DNA of 64,000 bases, taken from NCBI RefSeq assembly GCF_013401555.1, contig NZ_CP058552.1, positions 7,254,001 to 7,318,000 of the forward strand, read 5' to 3'. The position numbers were made by a program, and so were the translations under genes. Source of the DNA: Paenibacillus sp. E222 (GTDB taxonomy: Bacteria > Bacillota > Bacilli > Paenibacillales > Paenibacillaceae). Positions 20,312-28,659 of this stretch are shown here, piece by piece; the stretch's first letter is position 1, and each line of letters begins with the position of its first letter. The notes below the pieces were generated by a model. It was not told the origin of the DNA and searched no databases. It saw only the letters and a list, made by a program, of their open reading frames with translations.

Positions 20312-20554
20312 ATGATGGTATCAGAGAAAACGTTGCACGAGGATATTATTGAAAAGGCCTGGACCGATGAGCACTTCAGACAACAACTGCACTCCAACCC
20401 GAAGCAAGCGCTTCGCGAAGCATTTGGCATTGATATTCCTGAACACATTCAAGTCCGTACCGTTGAAGAACAACAGAACGACTACGTTCTCGTGATTCCT
20501 CCCAATCCAGCCAAAGTGAATTATGACGTAAATTGCGGACCGTGGAGAAGCTAA
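20312..20554 (+). CDS. NHLP-leader natural-product precursor peptide, Trp near C terminus
   Basis: An 80-residue peptide. ATG at 20312 is chosen because AAGGGA lies 9 bases upstream; ATG at 20294 has no such site. Residues 11-66 match the nitrile-hydratase-like leader (NHLP) of RiPP precursors: EKAWTDEHFRQQLHSNP, then ALREAFGIDIPEHIQVR, then VLVIPPNP. The remaining 14 residues (AKVNYDVNCGPWRS) would be the core, with Cys75, Gly76, Pro77 and Trp78. The gene follows the isoprenoid-synthase-like enzyme. No cyclodehydratase, radical SAM, LanM or peptidase/ABC gene is adjacent, unlike usual NHLP clusters. A prenylated Trp or Cys would be a ComX-like product; this is inference. Confidence 0.75.
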   Translation: MMVSEKTLHEDIIEKAWTDEHFRQQLHSNPKQALREAFGIDIPEHIQVRTVEEQQNDYVLVIPPNPAKVNYDVNCGPWRS

Positions 20555-20631
20555 ACGGATTCAATTGAATATGTAATGGAACGACACAAGGGGTAGCGAA
20601 CAAAAAAGCCATCGTACACTTCTGCCACTCG

Positions 20632-22533
20632 TCATTCGACGAACGCGGCAAAAGATACAACGGCTTCTGTTCCTACTCCTTTTGTACTTGTAAAGCTGAT
20701 CTGCCCATGCATGGCTTCAACGATCCGGAAAGTCACCATCATGCCAAGGCCTGTGCCCTTGATTTTATTCGAGAAATAAGGCTCCCCAAGCCGGACCAGC
20801 GCTTCCTCATCCATGCCTTCACCGTTATCCCTAACATGTACCTTGATGACCCCATCTTGGGCATAAGCCCAAATATCAATCTGACCCTCTCCTTGCAGCG
20901 CTTCTATACTATTCTTAATAATATTAATAAAAGCCTGTTTGAACTTGGAAGAGTTCCCTCTAATCCATAGATCTGGTGGAATGTCAGTTGTTATTTTGCC
21001 GCCTTCCAGATTAGCCATCGGTACAAGAATACCTTCAATATGATCAAATTCATCCGCGATATTGAGAGAGACAATATGATCGAACTCCGGTTTGGCAAAC
21101 GTGAGGAAGTCGGTAATAATGCCGGAAGCCCGATCAAGTTCCTCCAGAGCAATCCGCACATACCCCTTGTTTTTGTTGTCTTCCTGCTCTGTCATGAGCT
21201 GAAGGAATCCTCGCGTCACCTGCAGCGGATTACGAACCTCATGAGCAACCGACGCCGCCAGTTCGCTAATGATCTCCATTTTCTCGGATCGCTGCAATTC
21301 ATTATTGAACAATTCCAACTCTTTCGAATATTCAAGCACTTTGGTATGTTTTTCAGCAAATCGGCTTCCCAGTATGGCAATAAGTGAGATAATAAAAGCA
21401 ACCATGGACCATTTCCACCATATCAGATGATATGTTCCATTACGCTGGTAATACCACAGAAGTTCAGCAACACTGATTAAGGCAAATGTGCCGAATCCCG
21501 TAGCCAGCAAAAGAGCTTCCCGGCTCCGTTGAAGCGCTTTGGCGATGGTGCCGATCATTAAGATGCTCAACAGGATCACGAGAACGAATCCAATTACATT
21601 CTGAACCAGCAAACTATAGAGCATGTCCCATTGACCGCCTGAAATAAAATCAATCATCAGGGCAGCCACAGCTACTATAGAATAGATGAATTGGAATTTT
21701 CTTAGTTTGGTAAAGATGCCATAACGACCTGGTCCGATAATTTGTTCAAAAAAATAACAGAGTGCAGGCATGCCCATCAGCATAGCCAGGTCAAACAATA
21801 CGGAATAGAGATTACCATAAACCTGGTAGAACGTATATAAAAACTGTGAATAAGTGATAATCATCGTTCCGATTGAACCCATCACGATACATAGCGAAAT
21901 CCACAACCCTTTATGGAATTTGCCCAGGAAAAATGTGCAGCTCAGCATCGTAAGCGCCGTGAATACAAAGGTCGCTCCCAATATCACATCAAGCAGTCCA
22001 TTGTGAATATACTTTTCCTGTAATGTAGCATAAGGCCCGACCTGAACCGTTCCGTAGATGCCAAGTCTGCCTTTCTCATTCTCGGACCATATATACAGTT
22101 TACTATCTGAATTCTCTCTCGATAAGGGTAACAGCACAGCATTGTTGTCATAATTGTAATGATAATTCTCGTACACCTTACGATCGTCCAGATAGATCAC
22201 AATGTGGTTCCCTTTAATATTTTCAAAACGGATTGCCGAGCTATCTTCGGTTATTTTAGGAATGGTCACACGAGTCCACATGGAACCCGAAGGAGCTTCT
22301 ACACTGCTGTATTCCAGCCTTTCTGCACCTTGCTTCTCCCAGATTTCCTCCGAACCTTGAACCTCACTGATGAATCCCTGATCGTGTACGTTCCCCCACT
22401 TTACTTCCCATCCCGTAATGGATACAGGTCTGTCAACTTCTCCTGCATTCGCTGAGACGAAACCATGCGGCAAGCAGAGAATATTCAACATACTTATCCA
22501 TAAGATGATGATAGCTTTGGGCACATTTTTCAT
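20632..22533 (-). CDS. Membrane histidine kinase with 7TMR-type sensor
   Basis: A 633-residue sensor kinase. It has a signal-like first helix (about 8-28), an extracellular beta-rich domain (about 30-175, in the position of the 7TMR-DISM extracellular domains), about seven TM helices (178-395), a short coiled coil, and the kinase core. The phosphoacceptor is His431 in SVAHEVRNPLQ; the N box is FINIIKNSIEAL (Asn541), the G1 box VRDNGEGMDEE and the G2 box KGTGLGMMV. HEVRNPLQ cores are typical of the sporulation-phosphorelay (KinA/KinB-like) kinases, and no response regulator is adjacent. The gene converges on the NHLP peptide gene, with 77 bases between the stop codons and no obvious terminator. 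Confidence 0.92.
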   Translation of the reverse strand: MKNVPKAIIILWISMLNILCLPHGFVSANAGEVDRPVSITGWEVKWGNVHDQGFISEVQGSEEIWEKQGAERLEYSSVEAPSGSMWTRVTIPKITEDSSAIRFENIKGNHIVIYLDDRKVYENYHYNYDNNAVLLPLSRENSDSKLYIWSENEKGRLGIYGTVQVGPYATLQEKYIHNGLLDVILGATFVFTALTMLSCTFFLGKFHKGLWISLCIVMGSIGTMIITYSQFLYTFYQVYGNLYSVLFDLAMLMGMPALCYFFEQIIGPGRYGIFTKLRKFQFIYSIVAVAALMIDFISGGQWDMLYSLLVQNVIGFVLVILLSILMIGTIAKALQRSREALLLATGFGTFALISVAELLWYYQRNGTYHLIWWKWSMVAFIISLIAILGSRFAEKHTKVLEYSKELELFNNELQRSEKMEIISELAASVAHEVRNPLQVTRGFLQLMTEQEDNKNKGYVRIALEELDRASGIITDFLTFAKPEFDHIVSLNIADEFDHIEGILVPMANLEGGKITTDIPPDLWIRGNSSKFKQAFINIIKNSIEALQGEGQIDIWAYAQDGVIKVHVRDNGEGMDEEALVRLGEPYFSNKIKGTGLGMMVTFRIVEAMHGQISFTSTKGVGTEAVVSFAAFVE

Positions 22534-22696
22534 TCACAGCACCTCAAAGTTCTTATTTTCTCTATTCCCAAGTTCTCTCATTTATCATTCGCCACAGTTT
22601 AACGTGTCACCTTCTTGTGGGGAAATGAAAATTCACATTTTAGTAGATTTATAGTTTTATTTCCATTTTATTGATAGAATCCGAGTGTTTTCTCCA

Positions 22697-22978
22697 TTAT
22701 CCGCGCAGATCCTCGAACTGGTTCTCAATCATTTCGCGCTCTTTCTGTTCAATCTTCGTGCGATATTCCAGCCACTGCTCCGTTTCCTCATCGTCATAGA
22801 TCGTCCATATATCCGAGAAAAGATAATCCCGCAACTGGACAATCTGTCCTGACCATATCCCGCCTACCCAGAACAGCCCGTCCGGGCGGCGTATAACGGT
22901 ACGGGAAAACCCAGGCGTAGACGCTTTTTGCCCGATTCGGATTTGAGTGATCATATTGCCTAGCGTAAACCAATCCAA
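22697..22978 (-). CDS. Conserved-looking hypothetical protein, 93 residues
   Basis: I place the start at TTG 22978 (reads MDWFTLGNMITQIRIGQ) because GAGGGAGGG lies 8 bases upstream; an upstream in-frame ATG to 23101 would run across the next promoter region. The protein is soluble, with a Trp/Gly-rich middle (DGLFWVGGIWSG) and a charged, helical C terminus (YDDEETEQWLEYRTKIEQK). No family is recognised. It is divergent from the small membrane protein at 23125. Confidence 0.6.
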   Translation of the reverse strand: MDWFTLGNMITQIRIGQKASTPGFSRTVIRRPDGLFWVGGIWSGQIVQLRDYLFSDIWTIYDDEETEQWLEYRTKIEQKEREMIENQFEDLRG

Positions 22979-23124
22979 TTGGAATCCCTCCCTCATATAT
23001 CCATGCTTTATCATAACATAGGCCAAAGATGAAAAGCTGTAAAACTGACCTGAGCGATTCAATCGTGCCTTCCGGGTGTAATGGTTCCTCAAAGCAAACA
23101 ATTACCCTTGAGGAGATGATTCAA

Positions 23125-23286
23125 ATGAATGAGCCACACAGAACGGTAGAGGTAGAGCATAAGGATGTCCAACACAAATCGGATTCAAGTATGGTCGCTT
23201 CCACGTTTATCAAGTATGCGGCTTATATCATTATTTTCTTTGGATTCCTGTACTTTCTGGTCAAATATGTATTTCCCAAGTTTTAA
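23125..23286 (+). CDS. Small single-pass membrane protein
   Basis: A 53-residue protein. I chose ATG at 23125 (MNEPHRTVEVEHKD) with GAGGAG 9 bases upstream. A polar 27-residue N terminus is followed by one TM helix (KYAAYIIIFFGFLYFLVKYV), so it is anchored with a short cytoplasmic tail. No family was recognised. Confidence 0.65.
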   Translation: MNEPHRTVEVEHKDVQHKSDSSMVASTFIKYAAYIIIFFGFLYFLVKYVFPKF

Positions 23287-23482
23287 AGTATATAGATTGA
23301 ATCTGTAATCCGTACATCGTTCACTTTCATCTTATATTCATATTTGGGGAACACAAGGGAATCCTAATGGGTGCGAGATTACAACGTTAGCCCTTTGGGT
23401 AACAACGAATAATAACCTTTTCAACATAACTACCCCGTCAAAAAAACCATTAAATATAATCCACTTAAAGGGAGTGTTATTG

Positions 23483-23860
23483 ATGTCAGACAGACCGATT
23501 AGCAATGAAGAGAGCGAACGCTACTACGACCGGTATCAGAGGTCACGTGATATTCCACTGGAAACCGAAGTGCCTGAAGGTGACATAGACACTTTTGATG
23601 AAGTTACGGGAAGACGCATCGAAACAGAGGAAACAGTCGATACAGTGAATCCGCCTCTGGCAGCGACTACACAAGAACCGGAATTGGAGTCACGGACAGC
23701 AGAGCCTGCACTCGAATCCGTACCTGATGCTGATCTTATCCAACCCAATAGTCCGGTTGATCCCGCCGCACCCGACCCCAATGCCCTTCATGGGACGGAC
23801 TTGCTAAACGGCGCAGGGGCGGACGCCAAACCGGAGAATAATATTCCACCTCGGCGTTAA
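23483..23860 (+). CDS. Acidic low-complexity hypothetical protein
   Basis: A 125-residue protein from ATG 23483 (MSDRPISNEESERYYDRY), with AAAGGGAG upstream. It is rich in Glu, Asp, Pro and Ala, with no hydrophobic segment, and is probably disordered. It is followed 38 bases later by a second small acidic gene in the same direction. The pair is probably one transcript ending at the 24124 terminator. Function unknown; small acidic proteins of this kind in spore formers are often made in the forespore, but nothing here shows that. Confidence 0.65.
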   Translation: MSDRPISNEESERYYDRYQRSRDIPLETEVPEGDIDTFDEVTGRRIETEETVDTVNPPLAATTQEPELESRTAEPALESVPDADLIQPNSPVDPAAPDPNALHGTDLLNGAGADAKPENNIPPRR

Positions 23861-23898
23861 TCCTCATGTCACAGCCTGAATTAGGAGGTGCAGACACG

Positions 23899-24093
23899 AT
23901 GAAGGATGATCACAAGCGACAAGTACATGAGCCCGACAATCTGGTAACCGAACGGGATATTGATCCGAATTTTGGATTGTTTACGGAAGATTCCTTTCCG
24001 GATGCCCTAGCGGATGAGGATCAGCTTGATGCTGTTGAACATGCAATCCCGAAGGAAAACGTTTCCCGAAAAGATTCATCCTCAGATGAATAG
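23899..24093 (+). CDS. Small acidic hypothetical protein
   Basis: A 64-residue protein from ATG 23899 (MKDDHKRQVHEPDN), with a strong TTAGGAGGTG site. It is very rich in Asp and Glu and has no Cys or Trp. It forms a likely operon with the acidic protein upstream. No family is recognised. Confidence 0.6.
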   Translation: MKDDHKRQVHEPDNLVTERDIDPNFGLFTEDSFPDALADEDQLDAVEHAIPKENVSRKDSSSDE

Positions 24094-24123
24094 GAACGCA
24101 TTACAGATCCAATGAGAATATAA

Positions 24124-24153
24124 GGAAACCTCTTGGTCAAGAGGTTTCTTTTT
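24124..24153 (+). terminator. Terminator after the acidic-protein pair
   Basis: GGAAACCTCTTG/CAAGAGGTTTC hairpin with a 3-base loop, then TTTTT. Confidence 0.85.
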
Positions 24154-24267
24154 GCTTTTATCTTCCTGGTAAAAGACTTATCCTGAAAAAGAGATGGCTA
24201 CCGTAGCTTTACGGTGCCATCCCTTTTCTACTATCCCAATAGCCATTTCATATTTTGGCGTTTTTAA

Positions 24268-25479
24268 TTACTTCGCCAAAGGTTTGCCCGAGCCGGGCAA
24301 CTTCTCCTCCAGTCGGGACCATTTCGCCACAATGGCGGTAATCAGAAGCGCTACTCCATTGATGATAAAAATCCACCGAATCGGCAGCCAGCCACCAAGA
24401 ACACCACCAATTATCGGCCCCGCCATCGTACCGATCTGGGAAGCTGATTGATTCAGGCTGAATGCTCTTCCCCGGAAGCCAGGTTCGGTCACTTGCACAA
24501 TCATTGCATTAATCGCCGGGAACACCGCAGCAAAGAACAATCCATATACAAAACGCAATATGCCGAATCCAATATAACCTGTAGTGAAAAACTGCAGCAG
24601 GTTACCAATCGCCCCTCCAACGAGGCCAATGATCAGTACTTTCCCATACCCGATTCGCGAACCGATTTTACCCCAGCGCGGCGCCATAATGACCGTAGCT
24701 ACACCAACCGCAGAGAAAATTATCCCTGAGCTGAGAGAAGCACGATCGGGCTGAATGCCCATTTCCATCACGTATACGGTCAATAATGGCTCCAGAATCA
24801 TCACGGAGAAGGTACATATACCCATCATGCCAAGCACCGTAATAAACAATCGATTGGCCCTGGCTTCGCGTATGTCGTCCATCACATGAGAACGTGCCTT
24901 GTTCCGGTTAAAATTCTCTTCTTTGACCCAGAAGGTTGCGATCAACGCCGAGACCAATACAACGATGCTGGAAAATAAAAACGCATTGCGGTTGCCATAA
25001 TAGTGGCTTACCACCCCGCCAATTAACGGGCCGATTATCCCTCCTGTTGCCCCGGCTGTAGACATGATACCAAGTGCATACCCTGTCTTCTCTTCCGGTG
25101 TATTGGTACCGACCAGTGCAATCGCCGCCGGAACAAACCCCGCGAGCAATCCCTGAAACAAACGAACCACGATTAGTGAATAGGGGTCCTGCACAAAATA
25201 ATTGATCAAATACAAAACCGCAAGGCTGTATCCCGACCGGATCAGCATTGGCTTGCGCCCGTATTTGTCAGCCAGCGATCCCCAGAAGGGAGACACCAGC
25301 GCACTTGCCAGAAATGTAATGCCAAAGGCAAGCCCGGACCAGAACTCCAGGTGATCACGAACGCCCAGATCGCCACTCAGAAACAAAGGCAGAAATGGGA
25401 TGGAGATTGAATAAGCGGTGCTGCAAAAAAATACACCAATCCACAAAATCACCAGATTACGCTTCCACGAGAAGTCCAT
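24268..25479 (-). CDS. MFS transporter, probable multidrug exporter
   Basis: A 403-residue, 12-TM major facilitator protein. The loop 2-3 motif reads GSLADKYGRKPML, and the antiporter motif C region reads GIMSTAGATGGIIGPLIGG, which places it among drug:H+ antiporters such as NorA, Bmr or YttB relatives. The substrate cannot be assigned. The start ATG at 25479 has GGAAAGGGCG upstream. It is divergent from the lipoprotein cyclophilin gene, with about 257 bases between, in which no regulator site was recognised. Confidence 0.88.
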   Translation of the reverse strand: MDFSWKRNLVILWIGVFFCSTAYSISIPFLPLFLSGDLGVRDHLEFWSGLAFGITFLASALVSPFWGSLADKYGRKPMLIRSGYSLAVLYLINYFVQDPYSLIVVRLFQGLLAGFVPAAIALVGTNTPEEKTGYALGIMSTAGATGGIIGPLIGGVVSHYYGNRNAFLFSSIVVLVSALIATFWVKEENFNRNKARSHVMDDIREARANRLFITVLGMMGICTFSVMILEPLLTVYVMEMGIQPDRASLSSGIIFSAVGVATVIMAPRWGKIGSRIGYGKVLIIGLVGGAIGNLLQFFTTGYIGFGILRFVYGLFFAAVFPAINAMIVQVTEPGFRGRAFSLNQSASQIGTMAGPIIGGVLGGWLPIRWIFIINGVALLITAIVAKWSRLEEKLPGSGKPLAK

Positions 25480-25736
25480 ATACCCGCACGCCCTTTCCGT
25501 TACTGACGCCGGGACTGCCGTGTATTGGAGCGGACGGAACAGACCCGTACGTCCCTGACTGCGGAAGCATTTTCCTTATTTTACACCTCTGTAAGCATTT
25601 ACACCATCCCTTATCGCCCACAATATCCTGCCTTGCATTGCCATCTTGTCCGCAAAAACGGTATGATAGTTGAGGAATTATCCGACAATAATTCGGACTA
25701 AACATTTTATGCAGAGATGCAAGGGGGAACGTTCTC

Positions 25737-26387
25737 ATGTCTTTTCGGTGGAAAAAAACAACAGCTATGTCGCTGGTTCTAGCGATGCTGCTTATCGTCA
25801 TTAGTGGTTGTGGGCGCCCTTCAAGTGGCGCGACGGAAACACCGGTCCCGGCTGCACCCGAAGGGCCAAATCCAGTGGCCACAATTGAAATGCAAGACGG
25901 TCAGAAAATCGTCATTGAGCTATATCCCGAAATTGCGCCCAATACCGTGTACAATTTCATTTCATTGGCGAATAAAGGTTTCTATGATGGGTTGATCTTT
26001 CACCGTGTTATCCCAGGCTTCATGATTCAGGGTGGTGATCCAAACGGAAACGGAACAGGCGGCCCGGGTTATGCGATCAAAGGTGAATTCACATCCAACG
26101 GTCACAAAAACCACCTGAATCATACGCGTGGGGTCATCTCCATGGCGCGCGAATCTGATAATCTGGACTCCGCAGGCTCCCAGTTTTTCATCATGTTAGC
26201 AGATGCTGATTACCTGGATAATGCCTATGCCACATTCGGTAAAGTGACAGAAGGTATGGACGTCGTTGATGGAATCGCTGCTCAGGAAATAGGCGAAAAA
26301 GACAAACCTGTTACCGATCAGGTGATGAAAAAGGTCACTGTGGACACCCACGGTCTGGAATATCCTGAACCGGTAAAAATGCCTTAA
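25737..26387 (+). CDS. Peptidyl-prolyl isomerase (cyclophilin) lipoprotein
   Basis: A 216-residue extracytoplasmic foldase. A lipoprotein signal ends at the lipobox VISGC (Cys near residue 25), so the protein is anchored on the outer face of the membrane. The cyclophilin domain (about 48-210) has the active-site stretch IFHRVIPGFMIQGGDP and AGSQFFIM. These enzymes speed cis-trans isomerisation of prolyl bonds in exported proteins. The start ATG at 25737 has AGGGGGAA upstream. Confidence 0.93.
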   Translation: MSFRWKKTTAMSLVLAMLLIVISGCGRPSSGATETPVPAAPEGPNPVATIEMQDGQKIVIELYPEIAPNTVYNFISLANKGFYDGLIFHRVIPGFMIQGGDPNGNGTGGPGYAIKGEFTSNGHKNHLNHTRGVISMARESDNLDSAGSQFFIMLADADYLDNAYATFGKVTEGMDVVDGIAAQEIGEKDKPVTDQVMKKVTVDTHGLEYPEPVKMP

Positions 26388-26440
26388 ACTTTGAAACGGA
26401 TCTTAGTAATTCATCTTGATTCACAACCTGTAAGACAAAC

Positions 26441-26481
26441 AAAAGCTCTGTCCTGCGTATGCACGCAAGGCAGAGCTTTAT
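26441..26481 (+). terminator. Terminator after cyclophilin gene
   Basis: AAAGCTCTG...CAGAGCTTT stem with an inner TGCGT/ACGCA pairing; few T follow. Confidence 0.65.
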
Positions 26482-26569
26482 TCAATGTTAGCGTTTACAC
26501 GAATGACTTTATAAAAAATGCCCTCTTCTGGCACAACTCTATATGCAGCAGCTCTGCAACCCGCTGATT

Positions 26570-26680
26570 TCAATACATCCATCCCATCAAACGCAACCAA
26601 CCGATGATCGCAATCCATAGCGGACAGCTGAAAGCAACACCCCATGCAAGCCCTTTCAGTAAACTACGGTTTACTTCCAC
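26570..26680 (-). CDS. 36-residue membrane micropeptide
   Basis: The start is placed at GTG 26680 (MEVNRSLLKGLAWG), where AAAGGAG lies 9 bases upstream. The peptide has one hydrophobic helix rich in Trp (about residues 9-36, with CPLWIAIIGWLRLMGW). A longer in-frame ATG exists at 26752 but lacks a ribosome binding site. No family is recognised. The good initiation signal is the main reason for calling it a gene. Confidence 0.5.
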   Translation of the reverse strand: MEVNRSLLKGLAWGVAFSCPLWIAIIGWLRLMGWMY

Positions 26681-26880
26681 GAACAACGACTCCTTTCTCC
26701 AGGGAATAGTCGCAGTATCGGTAATAATATATGAATTTATACCCGTTTTCATTCGTCACGCTACCCCCTATCTCCTGCTTTTGTTCCGCGATTTCATGGA
26801 ATGGGTATGGTGAACCTGATATAATATGTTTACTGAACGAGAATGGAAGCTGATTTATGTTTTTGAGAGGAGATCATTCT

Positions 26881-27138
26881 ATGGCAAAATCCAAAAAACA
26901 CACCCCTGCTCCCAAAGCAGCACAGGATAAACCGACCACACTAAAAGATCTGCTGAGCAGTGATGTGCTAGAAAAACTGAAAGCTCAGGCGGATGAAGCC
27001 AAGGCTGCCGAGGCAGACCGCAAAGAGCAGGAGCGCCTGCAGGCGGAAGAAGCGCGTAAAGCTGAACAGAAGCGAAAAGATAATGATTTTGAGTACCTGT
27101 TGAATAACAGTTCGATGGACTGGAAGAAACACAAGTAA
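26881..27138 (+). CDS. yqkE: YqkE-family protein (DUF3886)
   Basis: An 85-residue, highly charged helical protein. ATG at 26881 (MAKSKKHTPAP) is chosen for the GAGAGGAG site. The Lys-rich N terminus, LKDLLSSDVLEKLKAQADE, the Ala/Glu/Lys coiled coil and the ending FEYLLNNSSMDWKKHK match the Bacillus YqkE family. The molecular role is not known. Confidence 0.88.
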   Translation: MAKSKKHTPAPKAAQDKPTTLKDLLSSDVLEKLKAQADEAKAAEADRKEQERLQAEEARKAEQKRKDNDFEYLLNNSSMDWKKHK

Positions 27139-27180
27139 CTTTTTCAGCAATCAGATCATCTTGATATCTAAATTATAGAT

Positions 27181-27209
27181 ACAGGGCCGTTCAACGGTCC
27201 TGTTTTTTT
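27181..27209 (+). terminator. Terminator after yqkE
   Basis: ACAGGGCCGT/ACGGTCCTGT hairpin with a short loop, then seven T. Confidence 0.85.
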
Positions 27210-27295
27210 GTGTAATGCGTATGATTCATGACTCTTAAGTCGGGTATGTAGAGATAGAGAGTTACTGATAATTCATACAATACGGAGGGATCAGG

Positions 27296-28090
27296 ATGAC
27301 TGAACAACGTTTGCAAGGAAAAGTGGCGATTGTAACCGGAGGTGGCTCAGGAATTGGTCAGGCGACAGCCATTCGTTTCGCTGAGCACGGAGCCAAAGTG
27401 TTCATGCTGGACCGGACCCCGGAGAATGCAGAGGAAACCAAACAGACGATTGAGAACGCAGGCGGAGAAGCCCACGTTATTGAATGTGATATATCCAAAC
27501 CGGACAATGTGCAGAAAGCAATCAATCAGGCGGCAGAGCAAGCAGGCCAGCTTGATATTGTATTTGCCAATGCGGGCATCAACGGCACGATGGCTCCGAT
27601 TGAAACGATGGAACCTGAGGACTGGGATCAAACGATGGGCATCAATATGCGCGGCACGTTCGCAACTGTGAAGTACGCCATACCCCATTTGAAGGACCGC
27701 GGAGGAAGCATTATTATCACGAGCTCCATCAACGGTAACCGTGTATTCTCTGGTATTGGCTTCTCTGCATACGCTTCCAGCAAGGCAGGTCAGACGGCTT
27801 TTACGAAGATGGCTGCATTGGAACTGGCTCGTTACAAGATCCGTGTCAACGCCGTTTGCCCGGGAGCCATCGATACGAACATCGATGACAACACCTATCC
27901 TTCGGACGATCTAAAAGAAGTACAGATCCCGGTTGAATTTCCCGAAGGTCATGAACATCCACTCAAAGGTGAACCTGGAACGTCGAAGCAAGTCGCCAAT
28001 CTGGTGCTCTTCCTCGCTTCCGATGAATCTTCCCATGTGACCGGTACCCGGATTTACGTGGATGGAGCGGAATCTTTGCTCCGCGGATAA
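27296..28090 (+). CDS. SDR-family NAD(P)-dependent oxidoreductase
   Basis: A 264-residue short-chain dehydrogenase with an ACGGAGGG site. The nucleotide-binding motif TGGGSGIGQA is at residues 15-24, NAGI at about 93, the catalytic Ser in IIITSSING, and the YASSKAG active site at about 160-166. The acidic residue after beta-2 (MLDRTPEN) suggests NAD rather than NADP. The substrate is unknown. It stands alone, with a hairpin after it. Confidence 0.9.
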   Translation: MTEQRLQGKVAIVTGGGSGIGQATAIRFAEHGAKVFMLDRTPENAEETKQTIENAGGEAHVIECDISKPDNVQKAINQAAEQAGQLDIVFANAGINGTMAPIETMEPEDWDQTMGINMRGTFATVKYAIPHLKDRGGSIIITSSINGNRVFSGIGFSAYASSKAGQTAFTKMAALELARYKIRVNAVCPGAIDTNIDDNTYPSDDLKEVQIPVEFPEGHEHPLKGEPGTSKQVANLVLFLASDESSHVTGTRIYVDGAESLLRG

Positions 28091-28126
28091 AAATTAGGAA
28101 CATACTCCATATGGAGTTAACTACCG

Positions 28127-28175
28127 AACATCCCGCAAACGGCCTGGATATCCAGAACGCAGCGGGATGTTTGGT
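28127..28175 (+). terminator. Hairpin after SDR gene, possible terminator
   Basis: AACATCCCGC/GCGGGATGTT stem enclosing a CTGGATATCCAG palindrome, followed by a weak T stretch. Confidence 0.5.
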
Positions 28176-28390
28176 TTGAAATATATATAGAAGAACGAAG
28201 GAAAAACTCGTCGCTTCCTCCCTGGTTTTGAATGAATTGTTAACCAGGGCTTGTCTTCAAATCTGTTGAATAGAGAAGCGTTCCCGAGCGTGTCCAGCGT
28301 ACGCAAGTGAGCTGTATTTTGAATGTTCGAGCATGCGCCCTTCATCATGAACGAGCAAACGCTAACGAATCTGAGGCGTCTTATTCAAGG

Positions 28391-28560
28391 ATTTGAAGCG
28401 TCCGCAGAAATCTAAGAAACTTAAGACACGTTATATCAGAATAAAAAGCCGGTTGCAGCGTTTTTGCCAAGAGATTTTGGGAAATAACGTGTCTGATGTT
28501 CTTTACAATTTAAAAAGAGAGCCTAAAGGCCAAATAAGACGCCCTGTGTTCCTTAGAAAA
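28391..28560. repeat. Gene-free intergenic element with inverted repeat
   Basis: The 569 bases between the SDR and YwaF-like genes hold no credible gene; the short frames here lack ribosome binding sites. GACACGTTAT (28425-28434) and ATAACGTGTC (28484-28493) form a perfect 10-bp inverted repeat with a 49-base interior. The block looks like the structured intergenic repeats common in Paenibacillus genomes; I cannot confirm copy number from one window. Confidence 0.4.
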
Positions 28561-28659
28561 TCATCTGGCCATTCGGTGAGAATCAGCCAGCCCCGACTTC
28601 AAGACTTTTTGGAACCTGACCTCCATCATTGTATAGCTTGTCTGAGTTTGAAGACATAC

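Noticed and set aside
26486..26499. Match to the catabolite-responsive element consensus (TGTTAGCGTTTACA)
   Set aside because: It fits TGWNANCGNTNWCA but lies downstream of the cyclophilin gene and past the end of the micropeptide gene, not in a promoter, so it is probably chance.
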